Shown here: one piece after another, positions 37,401-49,235 of the stretch
Layout of the letters: every line of letters begins with the position of its first letter
Numbering within the stretch: the stretch's first letter is position 1
NCBI GenBank assembly: GCA_963969365.1
Contig: OZ017746.1
Span: forward strand, 2,418,001-2,482,000
Direction: 5' to 3'
Source of the DNA: Asterochloris sp. CNOR1
Lineage: Eukaryota > Chlorophyta > Trebouxiophyceae > Trebouxiales > Trebouxiaceae
Length of the DNA: 64,000 bases
The notes under the pieces: generated by a model
Told to the model about the DNA's origin: nothing
The model's input: only the letters and a program-made list of their open reading frames with translations
The model's database searches: none
Made by a program: the position numbers and the translations under genes

Positions 37401-38297
37401 AGCAGCCCAGCTCATTCTGCAGAAGTCAGAAGCCCAAGTGCAGTCGCCTGCTGGCGACCAGCCGGCAGGGGATGCACTGGCTCAGCCGGATGGCTCTGTC
37501 ATGCCTCAACAGGCTGCTGGAGAACACGAGCTGGACCCTGCACTGCAGCAGCAGCTGCTTTGGCTTCAGATGATGATGCAGCAAGGGGAGGGGCTCAGCA
37601 AGGAGGAGCAGACCAGCCTGCAGCAGCTCTGGCTCACACAGCAGCTCCAGCAGGCAGGTCCTTTGGCTCTGACTGTGTCTCATGGCGTATGCGTGCCCTT
37701 TGACATTGCGCCAGGATTCCCTGCAGCTGCGTCCTGGCAGTTTGCCTCTCTAGCTTGACTGTGGCCTCTGCTGCCCTGCAGTTGTCGCCTGAGGAACAGC
37801 AGTCCCTGGCAGCCCTGCCAGATTCAGACTTGAGCGCCCTGGAGCAGCAGCTGCTGGCAGCTGCAGCCCAAGACCTGGACCCGCAATGCAGCGACCAGGG
37901 GAGGCTTCAGGCACTGCAGGAGCTCATCAGCAGCCAGGCTGATGGATTGCCTCCTGGCGCTGAAATGACACAGGTGGCTCAGCAGGAGCACTTGCCAGCC
38001 CCTAAGATGAGCATGCAGCAGCTGCTGGCCATGCTTGACCAGGAGCAGCAGTGGCAGGGCTGCAACGACCATCAGATGACTGCCAGGAATGACAGCGCTC
38101 TCCTGGACATCCTGTTGGCTGAGCAAAGCGACCTCAGCAATGTAGTCTTAAGCAAAGCATCACCTGACATGGCACCTGAACAGCTGCATGCCATGCTGCA
38201 ACCGACCAGCAACACAGACCTCATCCCTGCCGAGTGGACACAACTGAGTTCAAACCCCCTTTTTGGTTCCACTGGAGTCGTTTGCAACTCCACTTGA
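28469..38297 (+). CDS. Giant PH-domain protein with Gln/Ala/Pro-rich low-complexity body (one or more genes)
   Basis: A pleckstrin-homology domain is encoded by exons at 28684-28727, 28956-29156 and 29275-29486: GFVKWAKRFFVLK, GTYLYYLKDLTSHQLKG, then AAWVTLLWHASIPR as the C-terminal helix with its tryptophan. PH domains bind phosphoinositides or proteins at membranes. Downstream, large exons of one style continue on the same strand: 30227-30646, 30886-31548, 31855-32715, 33172-33567, 33963 to about 34885, about 35522-35752, about 35897-36240, about 36459-37653 and 37782-38297. All are rich in Gln, Ala, Pro, Gly and Ser, with long Gln-rich helices such as LLQQELRQQQQLIAQQREAV and a proline run PAPPAPPPPPRPPG. 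If it is a single gene, the protein would exceed 2,000 residues. A possible gene end is the stop at 34889, because I could not join 34885 to the next exon in phase. The first exon (28469 to about 28650) is tentative. Confidence 0.55.
36993..37073 (+). repeat. Internal duplication inside the giant PH-protein coding region
   Basis: Two copies of about 35 bp, beginning at 36993 and 37039 with a spacing near 46 bp, end in the same block CCGGTGCAGCCTGGGCTC. In protein they read SGDRCSLGS and PVGRCSLGS, so the frame is kept almost unchanged, with a small length difference between copies. Confidence 0.7.
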
Positions 38298-38578
38298 CAG
38301 CGCAGCATTTCAAGACAGAGTTGACAGTCACAAAGCTGCAGATGATGCTCACAAGCTCCAGTCCTGCACAACTGTGGATGGGATGAATGGGACATCGACT
38401 TGCTGAAGGGGGTCCCCAAAAAGCAACAGCAGCCGGGCTTTCCAGCCACCAGTGGGCCCGCTCCACTCATCCTGCAGGCGTCATCAGGCATCGTGACTTA
38501 AACAACAGACAGCACCTGACGGCCTGAACTGCACACCTTTCATGAATATGACACGTGGCCTGCTGGGTGGTGTGCAGC

Positions 38579-40304
38579 TCATGGGGCCATGCTGTTGCGA
38601 GGAGACGCCACACACATGAGGGCCGAGCTGTCCCAGACACAGCAGTGCACCTGGAAGAAGTATTCGTCCGCCAGCACACTGTCCGGGAAGCCTGCAGCCG
38701 CGAACACTGCCTCGAGCATGGAGGCAGCAGGGCGCCCACTGAAGCCATCCTCCTCACTCCTGAGAGCCACACTGCCAGCAATGTCTGCGGGCCGCTATGG
38801 CAGGCAGGAAACACGGTCTGAAAGCAGCACAAGTGCGCTGGCGCCACTGTAGCAGGACTGCACGGGCACCGCCCTGCTGTGCAGCTGTCAGACATCCAGG
38901 GTCATGTCACAGTCACTCGAGAGGATGTACAGTTGGTGGCAGTGGGCACATGGTCGCGCAGGCTACAAGAGATGCCTGTCACAGTGGGTGCTGACCTGCA
39001 GCTTGATCTGTAAGATGTTGCCAGCTGGGGAGCCTTCTGGAGGTGGCTGGCACAGTTCTTTTGGGGTTTGCCAGGTGTTGCGGCCCTGCTTGTCCGGCAG
39101 CGAGGGGAACGAGCCCCAGCATATCTGGAAGCCTTTGCTGTACCCACCACTGACCAAGCGCTGCAGAGCTTGAGTGAGGGCTGCATTGAGCTGGTGGCCG
39201 GTGGCGGTGATGCTGCCTGCAAGCACTGAGAAAGCAACCTGTATCCCGTGTGCTGGGGGTGGTGCCTGGCTCTGCAGGGAGGCCCACTGCAGGGCGGCAA
39301 AAAGCGGGAGAGGGTGTCTGGCATAACGGCTTGAGGGAGGCAACCGACATCTCTGTCCCGCAGTGTCGAGGCTGGTGGCCCAGAGCATGGTCAGCAACAC
39401 TGCGCAGGAGCACCTGCTGCCCTGCTGCCAGCGAGGCTTCAGGCCGGCCCCAGGCCCCCACTGCCACACTGCCTCCAGGCGCAGCGCACCCTGCAGCTGC
39501 CAAGGCTGCGCACACTCAAGCACAGCGCACCAGGGTTTCGCTGCCGAGCTGCCGCCAAAGCCTCCGGCACAAGCTCTTCCGCCAGATGCTGTCCAGCCAG
39601 CCTGCTGAGGCGCGTCCTGCCCTCAGGAGAGGTCACAAAGGTTCCTGCCGTCTTCCAGGTGCAGTACGCCACAAAGTTGAAGAGCACAGGGTTGCTCAGG
39701 CCCCCAGACATGTCAGAGAGGTCCGGGATCAAAGGCAACTGGCTCCTGTGCTGCTCTGCATAGTAGGGAAACTCACGTCGGCGCAACTTGAAGTTGAAGC
39801 GCTGGAACTCCTCCTCTGATGCTGCCTGCACGTACAGCCAGCAGGAGGCTGTTGGAGGCGAGTAGCAGTGCATGCACGCAGTGAGTGCCAGTCACTGGGG
39901 CTGCGAAGCCAGAGCAGCAGATCGTCCTGACCTGCAGATCCTGAACTGCTGTGTAGATCGCACGCGTGTAAGCAGAGGCAATCTTGGAATCCAGTGTAGC
40001 AGTTGCTGCAGCTGCCTGAGCCTGGGTCGCAGCTGGCAGGGCGCACCACCGCACCAGAGGCAGGGTCCCTGCAGTGGCAGCCCTGGTCTTGACGCACTTT
40101 GCACTGCATCTTGGAGGCTGCCACCCCACAGGAGAAAGACTTGCTGTAGGAAGGCTCTACAGGCAACCCACCAGCTGCCAGGAGCATGCTTTGCCTTCTG
40201 GTCATACAAGGCAAGTCTGTACAACATCTGCACACAGTTCTCCTGGAAGGCCAGCCTCCTGACTGGCTTTGTGGGCACCTGATCGATGACGCTGGCGATG
40301 TCAG
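38579..40304 (-). CDS. Unrecognised multi-exon gene
   Basis: Several exons look genuine by splice sites and codon use. One near 40304-40165 reads QVPTKPVRRLAFQENCVQML. One near 40068-39933 ends KIASAYTRAIYTAVQDLQ. One at about 39828-39530 includes FKLRRREFPYYAEQ and GGLSNPVLFNFVAYCTWKTA. One near 39510-39430 reads LRLEAVWQWGPGAGLKPRW. One near 39310-39005 contains GIQVAFSVLAGSITATG, and a final exon from about 38803 ends at 38579 with EYFFQVHCCVWDSSAL. The N-terminal half is helical and charged; the C-terminal half is rich in beta-type residues. I do not recognise the family. The protein is probably 350-450 residues. The start codon and the junction near 38900 are unresolved. It converges on the giant PH gene and diverges from EFR3. 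Confidence 0.45.
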
Positions 40305-40606
40305 ACTCATGTTCTACTTCAAGTCAATGCTCGAGTTTAACCCTCTGGCTGTGAACCGATGTCGACAGGATTTCTGGCAGTTGCTGGCATGATGAAACAC
40401 ATTGGTTGCAGTGTTTGCAATGTGCAGATTGACAACTGCATCCCGACAGCCAGCTAAGGCGAGACCATCTCTTCCTGGCAACAGCACAGCCCAAGGAGGC
40501 CCCCAGCTATCCGGGAGCACATTGTGAGCAGCATGCACGTGCCCAGGGCAATGCCCAGCATCTGAGCCACAGCACCAAGGCCCCTCCAAGGGGGTGAACA
40601 GCCAGC

Positions 40607-43600
40607 ATGGACTGCAACTGCAACTGCTTCGGCATTGCTGCTAGCTCCAAGCGCCCCATCAAGCGCTACAATCTGCTGGTGCCTGACATCTTCCCCCGCA
40701 GCGAGCCTAGCTTCACAGACAAGGTGGACAGCAGCACAGAGCGCAAAATCAAGAAGCTGGGAGATTACTTGGAGAAGAATCCTCACCGTGGGCCCAAGGT
40801 GAGCTGTCCTTTGAAGCATGGGCTGGCACCACTGCTGGGTTGCTGTCTATTGCACTGTTGGGGCTGTCACTGCACATCTCTGCAGCAGGCCAGACTGCTG
40901 CTGTCAGGGAGCTGTGTGCTGCTCTTCAGACCATGGCATGCACAGCATGATCAGCTTAGGACTGGTCTCAGAGAATGAGTGAGGCGCACCTGGTATCCAC
41001 ACTCTGGGTGCCGCTGCCTTTCTGTGGTCTGGCCAGACTCAGGCTCAATCTTCCGCTTGTTGGCAGAGCATCTGACCTGTACCCACCCGCTGCAGGTGTC
41101 ACGCCGACTCGCGCGCCGAGTCACCAAGGAGCTGCGCCACCAGAAGTATGGCTATGTCAAGCTGGCAGTGCGGGCCTACATGCACCTCCTGGAGACGCTG
41201 AATGATGAGGACAGCAGCCTGTTTGCCAAGGAGCTCGTCGTGCAGCCAGTGGTGAGGCTACTGGCGGGCAGGAGCCGTCCCCCAATCCCAGCGGAAGCTG
41301 TGGAGATAGGGGCTGAGACCATGGACCCCTGAGCTACACATGCTTGCAGACCCTTGCTGCAGACTCGCGTCTGCCTGCTACAGCCAGCTGGCCTGCAGCT
41401 GCTTGCTTTTCTGGTCAGGCCCGCTCCTAATCTGATCTGGCCTGAGGTTTTCCAGACTTGGCTGGCCTTGCCACGTGCAGGACATGTCGAAGGGCGCCTT
41501 CATGGACAAGGTGCAGCTGCATTTAAACAGTGTGGTGGGCGTGCTGCTGCGGCACAACCATGTTGAGATACGCACGCTGGGGGCCAACCTGCTGGCCACC
41601 TTCATCAAGGTCCAGGTGACCTACTTGGACAGGTCCTGTCTGCACCAGCTGCCTGTACCCGCAAGCACTGCTGCGCTGCATTCTGCCTGCCACACTAGTT
41701 GGTGGTGCCCGCGGAGCAGAGCAGAGACATATCCATGCTGTGGCTGCGCACTGCCTTTCTCCATGGAGTGTTCATACTGGATTGACAGAGTGAACTACTA
41801 AACTGGATGTGGTCTGCAGCTGGACCTGGACTATGTCGAGCAGATTGAGGCCTTTGTGCCCATGGTGTGCGCCAACATCCTTGAGCACCCGCTGGGCCTG
41901 TTCCAGCCCTCTGCCGAGAATGTGACCACCCTCAACGTGGCCTGTCTGCACGTCCTGGCCCAGCACCTGCAGCTTTGCCAGCGGGGCTCAATCTCCCCGC
42001 GTAAACTGGAGGTGAGGGCCGGAATCTCTCGCTGCAGCACAGTCTAGGCATTTTGAATCGCTGGTGGTGAGCACCAGCTTGGGCACCCACACCAGGGCTG
42101 ACTCTCACCCTGTTGGTCGGCGTGCCGCTGTACCTGCTGCCTGCCACCCACCGGCCCATGCTTGCAGTGCGCCCTTGGGGCACATGACCACCTGTTCCTT
42201 GTTTCAAGAGTTCGGCCCTCCCCCTGCAGGCTCTTGAGAATGCCGTGCTAGACGTCTTGGATCGACCCATCTCGCCGCTGGAGCTTGAGCAGGAAGCTGA
42301 GGCTGAAGCAGTCCAAGTGGAGACTGCACGCGTTGAGGCAGCGCGGAGGCAGGCTGTACAGGCGCCTGCTGGTGAGCACCAGGGGGGTTCGGCATGCATG
42401 GGGCTGCATCTGATGGATCTCTGCGTGATCCAGCTCCAGCCTTCAGTGGCCTGTGCTGCCGGCTGCAGCTGCTGCAGGCGATGCGCTGCTGCCACCAGGA
42501 GAGCTCTAGCTGCCTGGACGCCGGTGCTGCAGTACCAAGATGCCTTGTTGTCAAGCTTGCAGGAGTGTGTAGGCCTGACTCAGCGAGGGGCCCATTGCTA
42601 TTTGCCCATGCATGTCAGCTGCTGGCACAAGCAGTCCTGCGGCCCTCGTGTTCTGCCAGCTTGGTGCTGCCTGCCAGCAGCAGTGTGCCGCACACTCGCT
42701 GAGCCCAGGGCCTGGCTGCTTCTCCTTGCAGGCCTCAGCCCAGCAGGGGTGGGCCCCCGCCCAAGTGCCCCCGCAACACTACCGTCAGCAGTGCACAGAG
42801 CTGGCGAGGGGAAGGCGATGGGAGTCCGTCACGTCAGCATTGAGGACCATGAGGGGCACGACAGGCCTGAGGAGGGCCTTCATGTCCTGGCAGACGCAGG
42901 CAGCAACAAGGGCAGGCCAGATGATGTGGTCAGGGATAAGTCGGCCACCGGGATGGCCACTGTTTTTGAGAAGAGCCCCTTCGAAGAGCCGGTGAACCCT
43001 GAGCTAGGTGGGCTGCAGCTTGGCCCTGAGCTGAGCTGCCAGGACTCTGATCAGCAAGCTTCCCCTTCTGTGGGGCAGTCCACTCGTCTGAGAGCGATTC
43101 CAATGTGCGCTTGATGAGCCACAGCTCCGCTGAGCTTCCTTCTGACCTCATCATGTCCTTCACCCCATGTGTGGCCCTGGATAGGTCATGAGCTTGGCAT
43201 GGGTTGGCCCTGCCGATTCACGGCCACTCCCCAGCTGTACTGCTTCGCATTGACCACCTCCTGCAGACCAGCCACGCTACACTGATGCTGTGTTTGCCTA
43301 CTGAGTCTGCAGATGTTCATGGATCTGGCTCCTCAGACGTTAGCCCCAGCAGCCCGCAATCACAGCCGCCCAGTACAGACGCAGCTGTGCAGCAGCAGGC
43401 CGCTGCCGCAGTGGGCGGCGCCAAGAATGGCGCTCTGCCGGAGAAGCAGTGTGCCTCCCGCGGCTCTTTTCTGCACAACCTCAGCAATCTGCCCCATGCC
43501 TTCACCATGTCCCTCAGGTGTGCCAGGGCCTCAGCACTGTGGGTCTGCCTGTCACCCACTTGATTGCCGTCCTCTCGGCAGGACCCTGCCTGCTCTGCTT

Positions 43601-46600
43601 GACACTGCCAGCAGGTGATCATGCAGGGCTGGCTCACCTAGCATGACCTGGGGTTCATCAAAGAGATCCCGCATTGTCCTGCAGACGAAGCGATGACTCG
43701 GGCATGGAGCGGCGTGATTCCACCACCTCTTCCACGTTTGCAGCGGTGGAGACGCCGCGCACAGTCGCCCTCCATGTCCTGGAGCTGCTGGGGCACATGA
43801 CCAAGGCAAACAGCTCCACCTGTGGGATGCTGAAGCGAGAAGCGGTGCTGTTGCTGGTCACAGGCTGGCAGGCTGCTGCAAGCCATGACACTCAGAACCA
43901 GGCTGGCATGAGGCAGCTGGGGCCAGCGCAAAGCGCAGGGACTGGCAGGGGGCCTGGCAGGGGGATGCTGAGGGTTGCAGTGCAAGTTGTGCTGCATACA
44001 GATGGGCCTGTTCGAGGCAGCTATGGCCTGCATCAGAGGTGACCCTGTGCTGTGTGCAGGATGCTGCTGAGGGCAAGCGCATAGTAGAGTACCTGCTGCG
44101 CTACCTGGACCGTGGGCACCACTGGACCAATGCATCTGGCCTGGTGGAGGTAGCCCTGGGTACCATGCGCAAGGTGGGTTACTGAACATGGTTCTGGCCT
44201 GCATGCCCACTTGTGCAGGAAAGTTGCCTGGCGCGCTTCTGCTGGCTGGCATGCCCCTCTGGCTGCCACTCAACAATCTACATGTGCTCTGCAGCAGTGA
44301 AGTTGCATGATGGCCTTCGTGGCCTTGACTGCCTGCCCTGGCACAAACCCTTCACTAGGCAGTGACCGCGTCTGGCCACACACAGCAGGCTGCAAGCCGC
44401 ACCTGCACCGTCTGCAGGTCTGCGCTGAGGAGCACCAGCGCTACCTGCTGTTCAGCGCCCTCACGCGGCACAGTGCGGCGGTCGACCTGACAGGCCCGGA
44501 GCAGCGCCGTGTGGTTGAGTTGGGGCAGAGCGAGGGGGAGCTGTTGGAGGGGGCCCTGGCCTCCCCTGCGCTGGTGCTGGCCATCAAGGTGGGCTCACAA
44601 CAGTCTCAAAACAGCATGCTGATGCGAGGGCCCCTGTTCGTCAGCTAGCCACCAGGGTGGGGCGCGTCCCTGTTGGAGCGACCAAAACCCAGCAGGCTGA
44701 TGTAGGCCCCCTGTTGGACTTGTGCTGACCCTAAGGCGGGTGCCCTTGCCTCATTCGAGCCAGTGTGCTGCAGCCAGGTCTCCCATGCACCCAGGCTGGC
44801 CATCAGGCCTGCCTGAGGGGTTCAGAGCCTATGGTGACCCTGGCTGTGGTACTGGTCCTTGGCAGGGACACCTGCCTGCCACTGCCGCACCCACATCATT
44901 GCATGGACGAGCTAGGCACTGAACAAAAACTGGACTGCGTGCAGGAGCAGTCACTGATAGTGCCCAGCAACTTGCAGACTGTTAGCCCTGCGCATCTGTA
45001 TGCAGGAGCTGTCGGCGGTGCTGCCCAGCAGTGAGAAGATCAGCAATGAGGACCAGAGCGCCCTGCGCAGCATTGTGCTGGCCTGCGTGCGCTCCCTGGC
45101 CACACATGTCGGGGACAGTCTGCACCTGCTGGAGGCCCTGGGGGGCATTGTGGGCAAGCTCCCGGGGCCTGCACCCCTGAGCACGGCTATGCTGGAGTGT
45201 GTGCTGGCAGCTGCGCTGGCGGTGCAGAGCTTCCAGGGCAAGGTGGGACCCTGCAGTTCCGGGCAGCCGAGTGGTGCTGCAGAGTGTTCGGATGCCGAGT
45301 GTTCAGGGGAGGGTGAGGCCCATCGCCCTGCCCTGCCTGCATGGTGTCTCCTGCCAGTTGCCGTGTTTATGATGGTGCCATGTGGGACTCTGTTGGTGGC
45401 TGCGCAAGTGTCCTGTGTCAGGCAGTTCCAGCCGGGTGTGACCCTCCACAGCCTGCCCTGGTGCAGAGCAGCAGGCCAGCGTGATGAGACGTACACATCT
45501 TCTGCAGAGCAGCACAGCAGCTGCTGGCCAGGGTCCTGCAAACAGTTGACCAGGTTGCCCCTGCCGGACCCAGTGTGTTCCCCTGCAGGCGCGCTCCCTG
45601 CCCAGCCGCACCTTCCCGCAGGTCTTCCTGCAGCAGTGCCTGGGGGTGATGACGCTGTGGGAGCACCAGCAGCGCCTGCTGGCAAACGACATCCTGGTCA
45701 CCCTGCTGCCGGTGGCGTCAGACGGTCTGCGGGATGCTCAGGTGCTGGGCCTGCTGTCTGCCATCTGGCACCAGGTGAGCAGCACTAGTGAATACATTAT
45801 CGTCGTCAAGCAGGCCACAGCTGGGGGCCCTGCGACTGTTGCACAACTGTTCCTCTGGTGGTGCACTGATATATAAGGACACATCAATCAGCTGGGGAGA
45901 GCGCCTTGCTCCCTTGGACAGACATCTTGAGAGCAGGCAGCAAGCAGTGTCTGTGGCTCAGGCTTGTGGTGCCCGTCATCAGGAGTGGGCTGGTCGTCCA
46001 GCAGCCTGTGTGAGCATGTAGTGAAGGAGCATCCTCGTGAGGCATGTTGTGGAAGCTGCACTGCTGCCGATCCTTGGCTGTGGCCCCTCAGCAGTTGCAG
46101 CACCAGCGCTGTCATGGCCAAGCAGGTGTGCCGTCTTGGTTGAGGGTCACCGCCAGACAGTGCAGCCCTGCAGCAAGACAGGGCTGCTTCCTGTGCCTTT
46201 GCAAGCAGACCACTGGCCTGCACATGAGGCCTGGCAGACCAGCCCTCCCCTCAAGAGTAGTGCAAATGGTACCATGCTGACTGAGTGCAGGCAGACATCA
46301 GCAGAAGCAGTCAATTCGCCAGTCTCTGTTCCCTCATCCTGTAGGTGGCCATCCCTGACAACCAGCCCGTGGTCTTTGTGTCCATCTCCCGTCTGTACGC
46401 AGCCACCACAACGCGCTGCAGCGACGCCGCCCTGGTGGCGGCCGCCCGCCTCCTTCTGGCTCTGCGCAATGACATCCTAGCGGCCGAGAGCGATCGCCTT
46501 GACCGCCTGGACGCTGCGCGCTGCCTGGCCGTGCTGGCGACCTGCAATTGCGGCCTGGTGCACCTGGCAGCCCTGCTGGAGCTGCCAGGGCTGCTGGACC

Positions 46601-48123
46601 TGCAGACAGCTGTGGGGCCTGTGCCCCACCTCAGGTGCGACCTGCGGGCCTTGACGATTTGATCGTTGTCGGTGCAACTGGCAGCTTTGTTGTGGGGTAT
46701 GTACAATGCTGCGTGCTCTGCCCTGTGTGCTTCTCCCTGCTACCTGAGCTCCCTATCTTGACAGCTTGTGCAATTGTATCTACCCAGCAGTGCTGCTACA
46801 TCTACTGCTGCAGTCTCTGGCAGAAGCTGCAGGCAGCACAGGCCCAGCACTTCCACAAGCCACTGCCGCCCCTGCAGGACGCTGCATGATGCTGTGGAGC
46901 TAGCCGATGGCCTGCCTTTCAGCCCTGCGGACGCCCAGGCCGCAGCACGCACACTGGAGGCGCTCCGCGGGCAGCACCCAGGGGGCGCCGGCGCGTTGCG
47001 CCGCGCGGCAGACCTGTTCCACCGCTCCCCGCGCTGGCGGCAGGCTGCAGGGGATGCATCTGTTCACGAGCAGCTCATGCGGCCCTTCGTGGGGCAGCCG
47101 CTCAGCTCCCTGCCGCCAAGAATCAAGGTGCGCTCATGTCAGCTGCATGAGTGGCGGCCTGCATGAGTCTGTGTGTTTAGTTTCTGACAGTGCAGCCTGC
47201 CTGTGTATTTTGATGCCTGACAGTGCAGCTTGAGGGGGCTGCTGACGGGCCGTGCATTTCATCACGCTGGAGGCCGGCGCTGATGGGTGCAATAACACTG
47301 GTCTGGACTGGGTGCTTGTTGTGACAAGGCAGCAGCTACACGCCTGCAGGTAGGCCTGAGCAGTACAGACACAGCACCCACCCTGCTTGATGTGCTTGGT
47401 GCCTGGCTCAAGCTTCACATTGCTGCTGCCCTTGCAGCCCTCTGGCAACGCTTGGGGGGGCAGCGCTGGCCCAGCGGCCCACTCCCCCGCGGGTGGAGAC
47501 AACACCAGCCGTGCAGTGAAGCGCCTGAAGGACATGTACGCCCGCAATGTCAGCCAGGCTGCGCTGGACAAGGCGCCCGAGGCGCAGGGTGTACGACAAC
47601 TGCTTGCGGTGAGGAGGGATCGCTGCCTGGAGCCTGTGGCTCTGTGCTGCCTTGGGCTGTTCCCTGCACACTGTTCACAGGATCAGGCTGGGAATGCATG
47701 TCAGAAGTGCATACAACAGGTGCAATTAGTCCCTACAACCGTGCCTAAAGGCCTGCTGCAGAGGTGTATACCTCCCCCGACATGCACCGCGTGGTGTGCA
47801 TGATACCAGCATTCAAGATGACATGATCTTGGAGCTAATAAGGTGATCAGGCGTCATGTGCTGTGCAGCAATCTCTGGCTGAGGCAGAGCGTGGCACGGT
47901 GGAGAGCGCCATGGCAGGCAGCAGAGTACGTCACTTTGAGGACGTGGCGGCGGAGTGCAAGGCTGCCTCCCAGGGCCTACATCAGATGCTTGCGGGTCTT
48001 AGCCTGGGCCTGCCCGCTGCAAAGCAGCCGCCAGCAATTTCCAGCGCTAGCTCCCAGGCACTCTCGCTGCTGCATGGCAGCCGGGGCATCTATCACCTGG
48101 GTCTGGCCCTGGAGGCATTTTGA
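40607..48123 (+). CDS. EFR3: EFR3-like ARM-repeat plasma-membrane protein
   Basis: The first exon (40607-40798) encodes MDCNCNCFGIAASSKRPIKR, a cysteine-rich start followed by a basic patch, then LLVPDIFPRS and ERKIKKLGDYLEKNPHR. This matches the N terminus of EFR3 proteins, which are palmitoylated on such cysteines and anchor phosphatidylinositol 4-kinase III-alpha to the plasma membrane. Later exons give helical armadillo/HEAT-like repeats: 41096-41251, 41481-41609, 41820-42011, 42230-42371, 42732-43007, 43312-43517, then further exons through 47600 (for example LLRYLDRGHHWTNASGLVEV and ARSLPSRTFPQVFLQQCLGV). The last exon starts about 47869 and stops at 48123 after LGLALEAF. Exons 5-8 form a polar, probably disordered insert. 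The whole would exceed 1,000 residues, as in plant relatives. Exact boundaries of some middle exons (43,690-44,060) were not fixed. Confidence 0.8.
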
Positions 48124-49235
48124 AAGTCATATGAATGTCGGAATTGATGCACCAGCTGGCAGGAGCAGTGATCTCTATCTGCCGGCCCTACTGCCTGCAA
48201 GTCATACTCATGTATAATGTAAACATGCCAGCTGTGTTACAGATCATGTGAGGATTTCTTATGAACCACATAAGGCAGATTGGGGCGCCTTGCCAAGCAC
48301 AGGGGGGTGAAAACAAATTTTGGGATGCCCACTCACAATTATGGACGATAGCCCATTCATCTGGATAGTTTTGCTTGACAAGGGTGGCAGGTCTGCCTGA
48401 TGTCCAGTCGCAGTGCCTCACTTGCCAGCCAGCCATTACTGCAGACCCATACCTTCAGGATGATGGTAACATCTTGGTGGTTTTCAGACCCAGCAGCAGA
48501 CTGATGTGGTTGCTGTCAAGACAGTGTCTCATTGTTTCTGTTCAACAAACTTTGCAGGAGAAAGTGTGTGTAGTAGTGCCCTCCGCAGTAACTGCCGAAA
48601 GATTGCTCTTGCACTCCGGCAGGTCCTCAGGCTTTCCCCTCAGCATGCGTGCCTGAGTGACCATTGCCATTTGCTGAAGATTCAGAACAAGGCTGATGGC
48701 AAGGCAGTGCCTGTGAGGGGGGTTGACAAAGAGCAGCAGCTATGGTTCCTTTCCTGCTGATTTTGCTTGCCCAGCAACAGCCCTCAATGCGCTGTGTCCG
48801 CCAAGGAGTGAGATGACACAAGAAAGAAAGAACAGCTGTGTCCCTTCACTCACTGAGGGGCACTGAAGATACTGAAGGGCAGTTCAACTTGACAAAACTC
48901 GAACAGAATTTGACAGTATTGACACTCCTGCAGCACAGGGCCGAAGGAGGTGGAGCGCCGCAATCCTCCACCAGGTGACAGCGCGAGGCTTACTTACTTT
49001 CGCCCCATTCAAAGCGATGGCTGCTTCAAGCCATGAGTACTCTGCAGGTGCTGGCACATCCTCGTTTGCTTGTTCTGTGGCTCAGAAGCCAAGCGCAGCA
49101 GTCACCTGGCATTCTGCCACAGCAGGGCCACAGCCGAGTGACTCAATCAGCCTTCCAGTGAAGACTTGCCCTCTGCTGCCTTGACCCAGCAGTGACAGCC
49201 CCTGTACACGGCGATAAGTGACTGCCCTGCTCCAC
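48124..49235. other. Intergenic, 1.1 kb, no gene recognised
   Basis: Short open frames on both strands have no splice support and no recognisable sequence. The left part should be the EFR3 3' untranslated region and the right part the promoter of the STAT-like gene. Base composition is AT-richer than in the genes. Confidence 0.45.
48218..48222 (+). other. Putative UGUAA polyadenylation signal of EFR3
   Basis: TGTAA, the signal used by many chlorophyte genes, lies 95 bp past the EFR3 stop codon in an AT-rich stretch. The assignment is by position and motif only. Confidence 0.4.
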
